NCBI GenBank assembly: GCA_001724265.1
Contig: MEDY01000034.1
Coordinates: 1 to 64,000 of the forward strand
Origin: Rhizaria sp. SCN 62-66
Lineage: Eukaryota; Rhizaria, unplaced
DNA: 64,000 nucleotides
Direction of reading: 5' to 3'
Each line of letters opens with the position of its first letter. Position 1 is the stretch's first letter. This document shows positions 38,101-42,100 of the stretch, in pieces. The translations under genes and the position numbers were made by a program. The notes below the pieces were generated by a model. It saw only the letters and a list, made by a program, of their open reading frames with translations, had not been told where the DNA came from and searched no databases.

Positions 38101-38381
38101 ATGGCCGGCCGGGAGTACTCGCGCATGAGCGCAGAGAGCGAGATGGAGAGCGACTGCACCTCGGGCGTGGCCATGGCGAGCAGCTCCTCGAGGCGGTCGC
38201 CGTCCAGGCGCGCGGCCTGCTGGGTAGCGATGGACGCGACGGAAGCGCTCGGGGAAGCACCCGGAACGCCGGTGACATGTGGGGAGGCATGTGTGGCGTT
38301 CGCGGTCGCGTGTGAGGGCTCGGAATGCTTGTCGTCGTTCTTGGGCTTGTCTCCCTTGAGGAAGCCGAAGAGACGCTTCAT
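8148..38381 (-). CDS. Giant ALFY/WDFY3-type PH-BEACH-WD40-FYVE protein (10,077 aa)
   Basis: One uninterrupted ORF, ATG at 38381 to TGA at 8148. Order of parts: helical/armadillo-like N-terminus; LamG/ConA-like module (about 3285-3545, FTFTTWVNLRV and HHVAISYVRP); long Ala/Ser/Gln-rich regions; a WD40 block (about 7050-8075, for example LATASRDRTVRLWW); PH-like domain split by an insert (about 8220 and 8530-8575, QQVALEVFSSAG); BEACH domain (about 8655-8941) with SNFDYLMFLNTQAGR, YPVFPWVLADY, HYGTHYSS and VKELIPEFYYLPE; C-terminal WD40 repeats (about 9160-9565 and 9980-10008); and a FYVE finger at 10011-10077 with WVPD, eight Cys, RRRHHCRACG and RVC, so PI3P binding is expected. ALFY is a scaffold for selective autophagy of aggregates. 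Human WDFY3 has about 3,500 residues, so this is nearly three times longer. Low-complexity inserts account for much of the excess. Confidence 0.9.
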   Translation of the reverse strand: MKRLFGFLKGDKPKNDDKHSEPSHATANATHASPHVTGVPGASPSASVASIATQQAARLDGDRLEELLAMATPEVQSLSISLSALMREYSRPAMLPAAAHPLLARILSQMPLIRLYRRELLLSTSAVESFLAALSQRYHTLLSGPSSVSLANRWADIVSFSQTLNDSVASSSPSSTSHSVSASSANAPCTTGSGPNWRSNGYGGLPYNYGLDYERICHASAVALPSVTPGLHTSTLAPVAAERHLSQLPSSVRNPQTFMVPGSVATLSHVVELICLLLSTESTVLKDIYALALCRAPLMSTCYHIVHGINTATASQLAAEDARMTLFHSRRYRATAKTAGTDAATGSGSSAGAVPSGAGSATGLPTYGPPAMHARRGSLSSAIFLKPVSDDDESDENDETGGSKYPAPLASTTNSAASASSTSSATVTAISSSSSSSSSSSSAANDETRGGSVCLPWSWACADAPEGATSSTTFSRHATVPLPPGASASDAVSPLAHMPTSPLREDDVANWPFLRRLHYVHALFSRFILFTARSPAVVQEWARTGALSIALQSLHSRAVAATGAAFDPQLAVLLASPERQVALQKADIDAHADAHDESPASPFASPVAGVSSSSYNSNNTGTSQFDGEKLYVCEDVRGALRRYFTDHKHTHALPFFNVSHHASGDGCRGQFALFPKSHISAMSHSILVLTAIVTGPDSALAVNAKVRGYFARRDALSLLLKAVDAQQHQPTLASAVVGVSTGASHGTDVAPDAPLSPLDPRYLPIGLTVAAGVLASATTSAARENSSSPAPPPDSALFLSSSQSSAMAASLMAAPIAGGALLRGDSASQLRDTARSYAVPIAAAIAAAKGPIPASEPAALFRAPTVTRSASSILRSDDDSIVHRSTGDSAAAASVNALASPVASPVSGDLSSFIEGSEAPESPTEATAVVATSGGHRGSGDDSFAIDGFRVESPDSSAPDRSIARIRGDQGPSDREVAQDREWASAVTAMHKVIVGSRWGALFGPAAALHLAGGPQLSLLSAASASASSSSSSSSSMYNSSGAYDAPSDASALQQQQQQQPTGRRSANLGDRRPSITPASLAHVTATSASMLHTIYSVIPPLFALDLSEDGADPLVAALTSPVPMHLATAAQSYGDDSPANSSYIMHPLRPVGWERVSVSASALASAWADALAVDQSPMSDFVAPVAFLTSANANGDGDELIETPQCAFPLINGPDVPLMARYIGHSQGYFLSYEARPLAALHAVGRLFAAVLRLSLEHDTTMFKHVRRARAYDSIVRTVMLARDAYFVALAEMEAEAVATPPAAAVAPSIISASTSTTGGVEAARAGFFDTPRESVASPTQTPRSAPHMKRSQTVATEISEQHAPTSAEARAAGQLVTIDPSGLPLSYERHFSFVAWVGSPAFTPATERKTTSQRLIEDMTSILFDLIFVGPQLNSLAEMRRSGQVSEILSAAPKPHEAESAAREALLYGSTASGAVDDNGNPAFGRNISIVQGADGYPFGSTGRGSHWSQHQRRGSLSMADVQGMRMPYGAPTVTSAAAGGAGSMTTSSSAVGANGPGALVVTGFGSDNLPPAMTPKGDRGFPFDSFGFDDSVDMAATSSNALPRRWVYAEDEAAGLYNSDSQCDEGDDEDDDDMGGMPDQRICNLDAVEALKYAFLKCNVESMRVEVVSRLLALLASHRDNLRILQGVNQIGHLIELLPLLKPAVCTLVLRLLRFISTTYSTVPTREIRALVSLLRYRPPLMAVDQGHNSPFAAAAAAAASGSAYQYQDSSAAPPSLLAKTSLSTEAYGIAPYSKHRFIYRDTPHQASRNLGSRADANNGNDISPLLTASAPPSSSSQSSAASAWMNNAMDVLRDWELEPFDGSFAGNHPVAATTGYAHPDILHAILLQVKLWMVERPNYLRFVLADGMFMQTLSCHLHDLVRYLTFPSQKNAHGGDKDDAIAAAVAAGTAAATAESAAAGNGPLTGASEGSRFFSEESADISGDVISSEDALVSMMYLAHEGFPPNLMRIRVNCDRGALTAACHRIRRDSITLANNASAAAAAVAAAAEATSPVAFARLTSSAISPRNNAFGGYNQNRGFGATPRNALMTSPWTATNSSPAHAGDATAGATADARMTGTPTADSAAEDDTFPSRAEAAAAAAAAAHHPDAFNAAPPFARRSYFAGPSPRGATPRVLGARTIPSPAGLFRNLAVHGHQNVGPRGSINPGAGAHPIHDGAHAGGDEMVTLADILGDDAIPGRNNRFNDSGLVSPVVPGSATNAAQRTGALPTRTLGSSVFSPTPRGSIPGTPFRARAAGSFLSPGITGRPSLGLTRASSGLFGQSMTGDLGSPVPGLTAHVEPLVNNATSRLMSLPAANVVADRTGSNSKSNDDAEEDDEDDKPMAIAPALLAAANAANAGNPVIDSLTVSPPRGLKIDLDALPAVSSAIVPDDPNMRSPDRGNATGAADHEFEAVNPTPLLLHASLLDLVFDSLAILLEHPSGDELFQAPENCGVDALFALVHATTYRRRCLSLLAITPSETRVGDLLALLSQETVSAGLALSVLDTLARMLSRRDPTRVSLARMLNPAIVLCEAFTEILSTEELAHRLGAPVASTLRGMQRIVIGDPVPKDDLQLERSYNAIEFPLTCFVAATHAKDQAEIRELTVWSPAKSTLPLPTSAASPTSNGSGLTHSMSATVKVTVSDGVWNETARKCYEAMEADEGKTASLLAPAAVGEDNVAAMTFTLPVMSASLCDAFTTSSADDNMAVSKDAPRSSPSAFKLPDQPTATVADDAIDGLPPSAATSTGVITRAVWREVAGFSALFALLDDLAGTFNPRAPLTHNARCWIFLSRLLYTILLATRGNPSARTDLWGLRGNSWALWAKALARTGVFATAFAPAAIQWLLDLSVETVRMPSSARLSTAASEAENLAFNVDTEAVDTTDIKNSYRLLRSTLKASAVRLGGANDVAADVTSTGVRARRTSSAPSVQPDLALTGNARLHRAGSVAAAHASAVAVEDAKENDEALRFVDGSSRLDWQLLWPPVINADVVTPEQTPFVRFPLPAGGAAERARVKRAQTQRVKALSSCAAPVVLNPDALFMLLHVWHYCPPSLQVSVLLSLIELLEMSRMTHSNANIDALSQRGVLRHVLVHFAYVLKNTSFMSRIESSEHAGSAADTAGYDAGTAPGDPSSSFFYTPAQQRNRAAPPRDLSKYPSALPDTMMYASSSYARLHPRSVLRLLSWRFVELLLAHRTLPSDLTLLAALLPRKLLHPLMLRSTIRSHAGSESAHYIEMQTRASGSASVHVPLLIWPAGDPNTAGFTFTTWVNLRVASKVARSVIQRRNVSANGFASGQPPLSPSQAANAAAASKKGPSVTRIAREAAESVMPSHSGAPELVEDGLSDVLTPMPIMLCHFAVGGITLFQCALLPPAGPTDVSAIQITATSAQSLPPHSTIHELFQRPQHGPHQKRYHQVSYALGSKSADGVVPDQIRTSNGSDFPPTAQNITVDAPALTFKAWHHVAISYVRPSRGSANQAGRFTIYLDGQMLSSIPFQLYTPPPTAASPPVSTAAAAMGGAGSSATSPSAAADHASRTHRSFRSSNADLLGNAFASPSNAAAAAAMASPSHVAAGAMSSVGGNSAAGTTRLVSESADVPTDFASLVAPVTAASLPCNSLSRNLHVMHAAASISSSASALASSGGLSTANGLATSLIFGSTAQSRPTAPIVNTLSSDSSLPSGGATGNAAFATQAASGPVLATGYLGMPPHTASFFQSRFAAAQAELRARATNGSTCPPAAAAAAGAHVQLDVDSYLSATWWLGHTMLYAQPFAAPDITAMHARGPAYTGTFERPPSCSTQAASKPMVPPQTLYSSTAYDATAAAASINTIPGGAPGAARNPGAGAAAPVPDLISMGLPIGPNAAALAAATPTAANFTAGMQGAGSLAGANGNGLASNAVAMLIPPSVGHPWAAHNAVIGSSMDNTNPACGNLYARGGSKLGQAISGSGGADASSKAASTLLFPNIPYSALGESQNNKDQPAPGVTGLSSIAAASLTTAPMLVVTATGKGAQAALSAINNGHYGASLKDGSAYSTSLTVGLSQSTDDAVSTAGTHYYAQETAHGFSVNQDSIVWAMVPSHAFKFSIGHSETGVVDVLPFDGQHVESSGEPPRTNFFDFDAYLDRGIALDGGCDIPLEYSDGSSNTPAPTTSQFLFTEDVDGETSFPGTTKDPIHDRLSVGPIPCDGVLRPQRPGNCTTTATTPAATDGPRFSPDDLLLRQPIVGASSDGVPLRRLDATVRTCNCDNSRDAWLTCMCDRTRPTRAESNGSINDGAGSPGLSRRRSSSGATTSAAAAAAAAAHDLRQARWAASRLFTSTSSGGLVSSYYRDWMLLRDSSDTGFGTEDGISAAQTETMALTRHMLTEHDLAVFGPVVADVNSALNLNAGHGTVLPSHMGNTSLAHTPAAQLPFSFPFATLLGGARPVQPRSVADSLEVIGGPAVLLTSITDATTQNELQQALALMGWVLYNSQRNLAAMADHYDAWAHALVSKRHLLTPRAMLSLFAIVEGRHPGFMRDCAPSLAVVSERFFHWYYRYQMGSVAVLSLPRSIGLPTRSVTGFVVPGISRRQNDEEITSGAWVPRRAFAGHVPTASSDAEAVRAVSRDHIVSNSLACAALVLNPLLYAPAVVTAKPATSTATSPTDASAGTFRSISQRAPLDTIGENVSATVPSKTPGKTAATPSAASAPALAANTPASPRSTVSCGFSLLQLVVSQLLTWVRSGPSIGDAVTASLALSGVTDASTTMLPINVAPKTGNQASGHTLSTAGVASPVSVATASVAASSAAGAAGTSGYAAGGSMTGYAQVSALQLLLNGGERTDLLVAATMGTGAAATATNNSLSTTKGLFSFLSLGGNMTSAYSPGVGATTTSLSGAAAQLGCTMALTPFEALELSHMSSQQATSTGIFGAKQEGKPAPTQAQRQKYMHETEARLYNSGAAHLRRGWNAWRLRHDCALPSFVTYLLLQLQSGSLAVSSSAIHADVHAAAAHRAHAATGAPPRAGATGIPGSSGSRLALSLLPALTALVSELTHDHTLVSDLHWMVSMLAGGLGVSRHARLADRDGERLAHVNKELCTSMSHSRWTAIGQHLEKSIKSSATNPAGASQLQNSLSSVQAASTQNAMSTLNRSDSVLVKANASTGTIRGIIPPALTVSTSAGGVPTASPQHSGPTSLRNANATMSRSQRTLTTLNTSTSASGQHGGDVNNLLLAPNAAGHRHGRAARDFNWVGSGALVRSPHGDDGMVYQKLSNEYLTAVHRWNLASKGVEVVIEEDGSFFTRAHVFSESDAASGGYSAIVDSVATLGDADTTMNTSIAALANVLHTMTGNASAAVPLPLPSMTATPARPPMMGLPPRMPQANSGSVTAPPLPARTPRATIPNTLSIAAATPSAAARGSGEQSGSSAPPATPARRPSATATLSSPVTAGSAGVQNADLAVDTLVLLSLFDVLLAITDRAIRTAPSASGLYVLHAEPQPVTLSQLPLTPSAVAALQPAAAAAAGVGAYGNAAGSQSSSPAHRAARYLPTALPLLIEAMSPRFLTLFLWPDVHPTVQAHAIKLWSLLVAGAPVYRDLMSAPIQFVPSNIVSWPVIEQPSLVNISSAAAAELSSGPAAAAQGATNADGIAAATATTTGDAATNVSTSSAGVSTASAAATMCTAQLQVIAAAQSALQSGARAGGHGGAIVASTAAQQLLSSVASTTGWTVLAALFPSSRPSWVTYAVLLHALTSAPLPRELMQGSIAPATSLDALCEHALKASRFVQIPSTLTLQSPGLAAASAAFSAERPHQGHILTLLLTGLLGWAKDLQAKADDIVASASPSTVSAHINNINGGQQLSGDLSSSSSNLQSLQTQQQQQQQQSDSPAFEPIGSTGALPSSLPSGASESKLFQVGIRPRFVRGGAGAASMTSANAGPMHVRSVSSVAYHAATLRTGADAPSVPAAAGAVESDIKELPNTCVLHSLLSTQALVHGIACHARVLDHTLMTMQYLLDTDPHFQKEIFLAGAGGGAFHIDTLTQLLMTIQSWCNADESLLSTAGTSAWRAQYAPPENGGVPTPGADTTTSANARSALNGRTFLGKVSEATRDVLLQHCRRSTHIIIDFLSSLVLRSLNMRRAEQVTVTTRVNLRTTAATTTTTVALLPRYVIETDATRVIDATLAKDNIVKIFDSALTVSVASTVTNMSIPLVADQLQVSAVHARVISTVIDRINAFLYTNIVPHGATSNSTDPVAAIAAADASVFMRVGVPNFLPLVEVILDRCEAGALLVTDTLSPALPLAKLIEFFINSLRLSVPSASGTEGELCPLSPFVDPTSPLVMAEAQARLRARAAMLQAPEAPQLPPDRIVPDEQITAKVLVSGSNLDVALHAAAVFQGPKLRRAFVSALTSLPNLQRCLFRLFFFVFESHNRDLSALLAILKALAIHSALLLSSKTNTYLNKTTLVTLCYHLRLYLLPTQLVSEVFYARSSTYWRYWLKIKDYVRKYRDATRRSVTGGRDSSNDDSGSTSSRRSSISAFGSTPPSPSLSNLATSYNGTSFSLGADTAEPSSLPSLLSHGPIRMSATASISTTAATNGSTSASSTVGEVAAAPSNAAAAAARLAPVPWSLAGLLGPMTSGAAPLRVSYISNVSTLELSIFALHAWRALLEQQSSLVRSVLDLKTNITLKVGFELLTVPTAAGPVAIPAVLNAIVPSANTGLRPSASSVAAGGNPSSGQITPPGLERVLSSGSALPPPPEDNIETILALAPRSFMSMGAFGSYHEWISRDEMAMAVHTALTSRLSEKHQRIPTMPPGAISRHIASVREVLHQRETVAKLAREALFPHCVRAALPLQVWARELRRHHKRFLNYRAKRCEAAYVGAAQTLFSESPMHASEQMIKRLAFARCGLPEPRYALDSAEGPLRQRMRLSTMPNFYNAYDIDYVSLLRFALAPLLKLHLKAQASGKVFSDGTALIQARAIADESESALARANSDSSGGESPSVGSNKPMVGFAGGPRMLESKASGSSTASAAPLASSISTPALSSLPPSLRHLLALPSPAQVTATRAVHSCQADVVSASPCGQMLATAGPGQLTIRLWSVTTCEVIREIDPLPFLTLLTDYTDACQDAARVETAMGIAAAATTAPASNNGGSAAESESTRVRLSDASPMHTTITHSVQNKARASAAAAAAAAARPVDLDRESAASVCSLAWSPCGTYLVASTTAARVTVFRIPAFAMLTGAARSTASGNSTGVSDGVNPAELSPMLRSRPPLARMSTSDSVAPTAAGSDDVANISTGAGAGDTSLGDSENDETTPLVVLSFEPPHGNAGASSVAWSPDGRCLATTGQDKAIYIWDVPRMIDDYERFTAAATKAFNVTLATNSVDMCDDENGQGLNSDCNREDSQSRSNAHSVSTSGITTSATPFTLESLPTLPGPQDAFTPRLTPASSAMPLSPFSGGASLTHEHYGASVAPANAPSASPGPKYASMPSPLMRVGTTITAEAVHELESLPIDPMTAAAAAAGADVISSAADGTNLFSTASLLDHGSLQPGASGSSRGASPMITPALSGLPDTLPQQSDDAPMGGATPTQPPRSGLASRQGSRLGSARTSNRFETMPVSGDMGLTADAAAGLTGPGRRVLSRPSSASARVIHNGAMATLPLRRSIADATSAAAAHVAAQRLRLRNPGSARGSAVPADAPPTELSPTLSAATMLSSVSGRRNSASATSDASATVESVAWVPEPVFEPVVAIRGMQALTTCLKWAPLPRAYLADIAQEFNLCGTATTANKPAGGAKMPATSTASQSKHDESVTASLLRGEIPALHLLSGTRDRNAYIHRISLATHSTRTTRAPEPLSLLVSAVPTSALTLRASACAASAVAQRGVIVAARSTLVAVLSGHDEAVTTVDWSSCGHWIVTGSEDKCARVWRVKGISSGTHHIKHAADTMSAAASDYNSMSDSNPVSSVVDSLTSSAAAVAALRPLITVPCIHTLRGHTLAITSVSFSPCGRLLATASRDRTVRLWWVRRGHCRKGLREHASYVQNVTWTPSGRQLVAVARDRTLRVWNANTILGYRVGAVTAPPRGSALRDYCAIPEVITAAAADAAAAREAAQESGAHPQTPVPGRRVLVTAESAPAAAPCAAVIEAEQRRVYRDALSFAAHDWSESDADVSPGEDSSDEEEVEDENDVQLGGFAGARSEPFAELLRTLEPGDAPLPQGVYPAGRVFGMDCNDVVLVLSPQFLYVVEGFKLEPINDGADGQRMYTLSTSYGSGALGAREGGPLFSARIAHRRRFCDIVYDATSESSKALTQTHSAQYMNTIRSHYLADVPPTPAHVEAVLHVAKRDAAVRPGSNNSGGARGSGNNNDRRGGTSALPSAASILGGTVNGVANSPIMSTLPVGTLSEAIKDFSLGPSAATQARASANSSQPGSGGIAEMRARLAASGAAAGQPEATVVGGAASGTHAFGRSATARAAASLIDQESAYSTVLGRNPASSLNVYRSSTAMKTGDAAGPILTQNAGANEGSRGARVYAKWAWTEIVDVLRRRYQLQQVALEVFSSAGATIMLVFESPAARNEAFNRMASIATVRRVESTMYEDAHAADVVVSKLTNVAPLFPAAASSLSGPLMSGAFGATLQLPMMMTPSEADDMDKQSIARARKLWQTGDMSNFDYLMFLNTQAGRTMNDITQYPVFPWVLADYTSATIDLDDPRVYRDLSKPMGALHPPRAAEFKQRFEMWDDPSGAVPRFHYGTHYSSAATVAYFLIRMEPYTRAHIALQAGKFDHADRLFCDVSTCYDSASRTGGMADVKELIPEFYYLPEMFLNSNRFDIGNHQRDATPADDVKLPPWANNDPWQFVSIMRRALESPYVSEHLHEWIDLIFGSKQRGKEAENALNVFYYLTYEDAVDIDSIFDPVLRDATIAQINNFGQTPHCLFTKPHPKRMPDACSARVASIVSHTYLLRPTVIMSPSTTAFEPVAARPCPALATAHGAAYSSSYRRANSLAAQRAAATRLLRYYSLTTPMGAMVPRPLALSVPPVAAHGARASHCWTYLLVGAATSYSTGNAAHGNSAASAAAAQALSNFHSSNTVAKARPRPALLQSLPAEGGGARIPTRCALTLPSPAHARHPAGLGSGVGDVRVLKAGAHRKPRLFVAPQQRLLVGAGLAKTLAWGFNDGSLRAYSVANVTKMQVGSSDSAAAAAGQSGPARAEINTTAALNVANATAAAMREHAAAQEQQSQQHMQHQAALAAGGFVPPTNARATANAAGSALATASTGLVSTAAVVGSDLSVVGSAAVVATAPALLLASPTPRVQAVQNGELLLTVATIHRGRVTAAAVSTDSRTVLTGGADGAVAVYVPHPRLHLRHLTLRKVLPPAASLGGLFAPITVLLHAYELGVIVRCDAQGRVELWDAHELTLVRALPQHPSAITSAAYCAEAGLLLVTARTHAFVWTVNGRLVAHLDASLNAATETAQRGAVAAAVSALGPDAEAKELAEAADAVHGPEPEVDLSAGHCIRSCAFVFAPQHCEQGRMIVTGHNDGSLRFWRLMLLAEAAQLRCRLRPHERNALSAALGLPSAPHGVGSPYNDGSVSSSAWAAIGGAEGNPAAMAAAAAAAIAIESAAADETAAAAAARASAAAAADADDDDDEAAAASTASAGTNGRSSTGQRGRSLRRSRVSTRDRANTGTSTGAGDDDEEDDDDIDDNDGYDDTAEDDVDVDGVLASSSAVAASGDAATLQAQVAALAQWRAQMLNSNSNVSDQSSGSSSAVAATAAAIAAANMNAVTDLSSSSSATTSPGRASFAANAPLVTPASLAASAAAAAAIAAAAAGPSITGPVSGLSSTDMPSVLARLALLDDDEEDRLAGNLDAGYPLLDPSVPYPVSTYPYPVPVATSRAPYMRCVLRLQRVEHSAPVTVIRVHEPAQTPGAASPACPTTSAAFGGGFAALANSASGVLGLVTGAASRVNAGAGVRSSAPHAAAWTALGWGWGTRMWTGDASGALLAWTLANTEHWVPDENAATCACCRTQFTRLRRRHHCRACGGVFCQKCSVHKIPVPRLGFFDPVRVCVTCTKKLAKSK
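20713..20736 (-). repeat. Poly-Gln tract in BEACH protein
   Basis: Eight CAG/CAA codons inside a Ser/Gln-rich linker of the BEACH ORF. A similar seven-Gln run lies at about 35202-35222. Confidence 0.8.
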
Positions 38382-39142
38382 TGCTCGCTCAAGTGGCGGG
38401 CGGGCAAGGCTCTGCCGCGCTGCGAGAAAGGGATCTGAAGAGAGCCTGGTAGGGCTGCGCGATAGTAGGGCACACGGAAAAGGCCCAGGAGATGCTTAAT
38501 ACAGCAAAAAGAACTATACCCCGTTTGAAGGAGGAGTGGGGGCGAAGGGAGGCACTTGACAAGGCGCCTTGTTTTGAGCTCTTCGAAAAGAAAGGTTAGT
38601 GAAGTGGAGGCATTATGAAAGTAAGAGTAAGTGAATGGATTTCGTAGAAATGTAGATTCTGGATCTATATAAAAAGCAAGGATGCAACCTCATGGACATG
38701 TGCCGCTGCATAAGACGTGATACAATAGGCGTTCTCCTCGCCCCGGCGCGATCGCGAGGCGCCCGCCGCGACGGCAGCGGGCCCACGGTCATTGAGTTCG
38801 AACCGAAGCCGTTGAGACTTTCAAAGAGTACACTGCGCGATATCCATCATCAATAGTTGTGTTGTTTGGTATCAGGCTTTTTTCATGGCGCAACTATCTT
38901 CCGCTTTTATTACACTGTCGATTGAAGTCATGTTCCCTCTCTAACAGGATGTGCGGCGCACATCTTGCTGTTGGATGCACCACTTCTTTTGTCCCTCAGA
39001 TCACGCACGGGGATCTAGGCCGTTTGGGCTACAATTTAAAATCAACAATGCCTAGTCTCACTAATTTTCCTTTTGTCTCTTCCGCCTTCTTCTTAACAGC
39101 GTTTTAGCGTCGAGGTTCGCCTGGAGACTCCACGCAGCGCTG
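38382..39142. promoter_or_regulatory. Divergent promoter region between the BEACH gene and BRR2
   Basis: 761 bp between head-to-head genes. It contains a TATA-like TATATAAAA at 38666-38674 (plus orientation) and a GC-rich island at about 38729-38815 with several potential hairpins. Two acceptor-like pyrimidine tracts end in AACAG at about 38948 and 39099, the latter 43 nt before the BRR2 ATG. The last two suggest an intron in the BRR2 5' UTR. No supported protein gene. Confidence 0.5.
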
Positions 39143-42100
39143 ATGGCCGAGCAGGACAAGCACAAGGTCTTCGCTTACGCGGAGGTACGTACTGTGCTGG
39201 ACTTGTTAACACCTACGTTTTCACGAGCACCACAATGTTTCAAAGCTCACAATCTCTCTTTTCTTCCCTTTTTTCTTCCAGACCGCCAACCGTGTGCTGC
39301 GTGCCGAACGCACTGCGACCGGACCTAGTTCAGATGTTCGCAGCCTCAAAGAGGTTGGCACTGCAACTCTCGCCCGCCAGTTCGGCGATAAGGTCCGTCT
39401 ACATATAAATCTTCTTTATTTGGCACGTTGTCTTTCTTTCTACTGCCTATACTCACCCGCAATCTGTTTATGTCTTTTATCTACCCTCTGCCCTGCTGTA
39501 GATTCAAACCTCCCGCTCGGAGGACCTGGCGAAGCTTCTCAAGCGCACCGAGGAGCAGCGCCGCCGCCGCACGGGCGGCCTTGAGGGCAGCGAGGAGACC
39601 CGCCGTCAGCGTTACTCCGCCACCGACTCCCTGCTGACCTCCGAGCAGGAGCTGGGCACCTACACGCCGCGCTCCAAGGAGACCCGCGACGTGTACGAGC
39701 TGCTGCTCGCGTCACTACAGACGGAGCTGGGCGACGTCGCGCACGACGTGCTGCGCTCCGCCGCAGACGAAGTCATCGGCATCCTACGTGCGGACCGCGG
39801 CACGCCCGCGGAGAAGCAGCGTGAGTGCGAGGCCGTGCTCACCCGCGGCCGCGCCATCAAGTCCGAGGTCTTCGGCCGCCTCTTCAACCTCTGCCAGAAG
39901 CTCAACGACTACAACCCGACGCCCGACTCGGACGACGAGGGCACGGCGGCCGGCGGCGATGAAGCCGACGGCGCGCAGACGCAGGCGCGGACGTGGATCG
40001 CAATGGACGGCGACGACGACGTCGCGGGCGCGGACAAGGAGGCCGAGACACTCGACGAGCTCGACATGCTCTACGACTTCGACGTCGCCGGGGACGACGA
40101 CGACGACGCCAACGCGGATCAGACGCTCACGGCGGGCGACGACGACACGTATGCGCACGGTGGTGACGACGACGATGGCGCCGAGGCCGGCGGTGTGCGC
40201 CTCAGCGGCGGCCGCGGCGACTACGGCGAGGCCACGGGCGGCCGCTTCAAGGGACTCGTGCCCCCGCGCGCGATCGACGCGCACTGGCTTTCGCGCGTGC
40301 TCGCGAAGCACTATCCCGACGCGACGGAGGCGCAGCGCGTGGCCTCTGCGTGCTTCGCCGTGCTGGCCGACCGGGACGCGGACCTGCAGGCGGCCGAGAC
40401 GAGGCTCGTGGCGCTGCTCGACTACGACAAGTTCGACCTCATCAAGGTGCTGCTGGCTAACCGCGGCGCGATTGTCTACTGCGTGCGGCTCTCCACAGCG
40501 GCGACGGACGGCGAGCGCGGCGTGATCGAGGCCGAGATGTGTCGCGACGACGCGCTCGCGCTCGTGCTCGCACACCTGCAGAGCGGTACCGATTTCACCA
40601 CGGCGTCCGTCACCATCAACGACGGCGCCAGGGCCGCGCAGCAGGGCCGCGACGGCGACGCCGGTGCGCCGGGTAGCGGCGGTGCGTTCTGGCGCAAGCC
40701 GCGCGGCGTGCTGGACCTGGACACGCTGGCGTTCCAGGCGGGCGCGCACGTGGTCAACACGGCCGAGTGCAAGCTGCCCGAGAACAGCGAGATCATCAAC
40801 CATAAGTCGTACCAGGAGGTCCACGTCCCGCCCGCGCGCGCGCGGCCGATGGGTGAGGACGAGAAGTTCGTCTACATCCCCGACCTGCCCGAGTGGGCGC
40901 ACATGGGCTTCCCCAAGATGGAGAAGCTCAACCGCGTCCAGAGCAAGATCTACGACTGCGCGATGTTTTCCCCCGGAAACATGCTCGTGTGCGCGCCCAC
41001 CGGCGCCGGCAAGACCAACTGCGCGATGCTCACGATCATGCGTGAGATCGGCCTCCACCGCGTGGCCGAGGACGACGTGGCGGCGACCAACGTGAATCGC
41101 GCCCCCGGCGCGCCCGCGCTGGACCTGGACTCGTTCAAGATCGTGTACATCGCACCGATGAAGTCGCTCGTGCAGGAAATGGTTCTCAACTTCACCAACC
41201 GGCTGGAGCCCTACGGCATCACGGTGCGCGAGCTCTCCGGCGACGCGCAGCTGACCAAGGCGCAGCTGCAGAGCACGCAGGTAATTGTGACGACCCCCGA
41301 AAAGTGGGACATCGTCACGCGCAAGGCCGGCGACCGCTCGGCGACCAAGAACGTCAAGCTCGTCATCATCGACGAAGTGCACCTGCTGCACGACTCGCGC
41401 GGGCCCGTGCTCGAGGCCATCGTCGCGCGCACGCAGCGCCAGATCGAGGCCTCGCACCAGCACGTGCGCCTCGTCGGCCTGTCTGCGACGCTGCCGAACT
41501 ACGAGGACGTGGCCATGTTCCTCCGCGTCGACCAAGACAAGAACATGTTCTTCTTCGACAACTCGTACCGCCCCTGTCCGCTGCACCAGCAGTTCATCGG
41601 CGTCAATGTCAAGAAGGCGCTGCGCCGCAACGACATGATGAACCAGCTCACGTACGAAAAGGTGCTCGAGCAGGCCGGCAAGAACCAGATCATCGTGTTC
41701 GTGCACTCGCGCAAGGACACTATCGCCACGGCGCGCTTTCTGCGCGACCTTGCCGTGGAGCAGCAGGAGATTGGCCGCTTTCTGGACTCGACCTCCGGCC
41801 ACGCCGAGGTGCTCAAGGCCGAGGCCGCGAACGCCGCGCACGCGGGGCTCAAGGAGCTGCTGCCGTACGGCTTCGCGTTCCACCACGCCGGCATGACGCG
41901 CGCTGACCGCACGCTGGTGGAGGACCTCTTCGCGGGCAAGCATTGCCAGGTGCTGGTGTCGACGGCGACGCTGGCGTGGGGTGTGAACCTGCCCGCGCAC
42001 ACAGTCATCATCAAGGGCACGCAGGTGTACTCGCCCGAGAAGGGCAAGTGGGTCGAGCTCTCGCCGCAGGATGTCACGCAGATGGTGGGCCGCGCCGGCC

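Noticed and set aside
38780-38815. tRNA-like T-loop TTCGAAC
   Set aside because: Neither strand gives a paired T-stem or a matching acceptor stem and A box.
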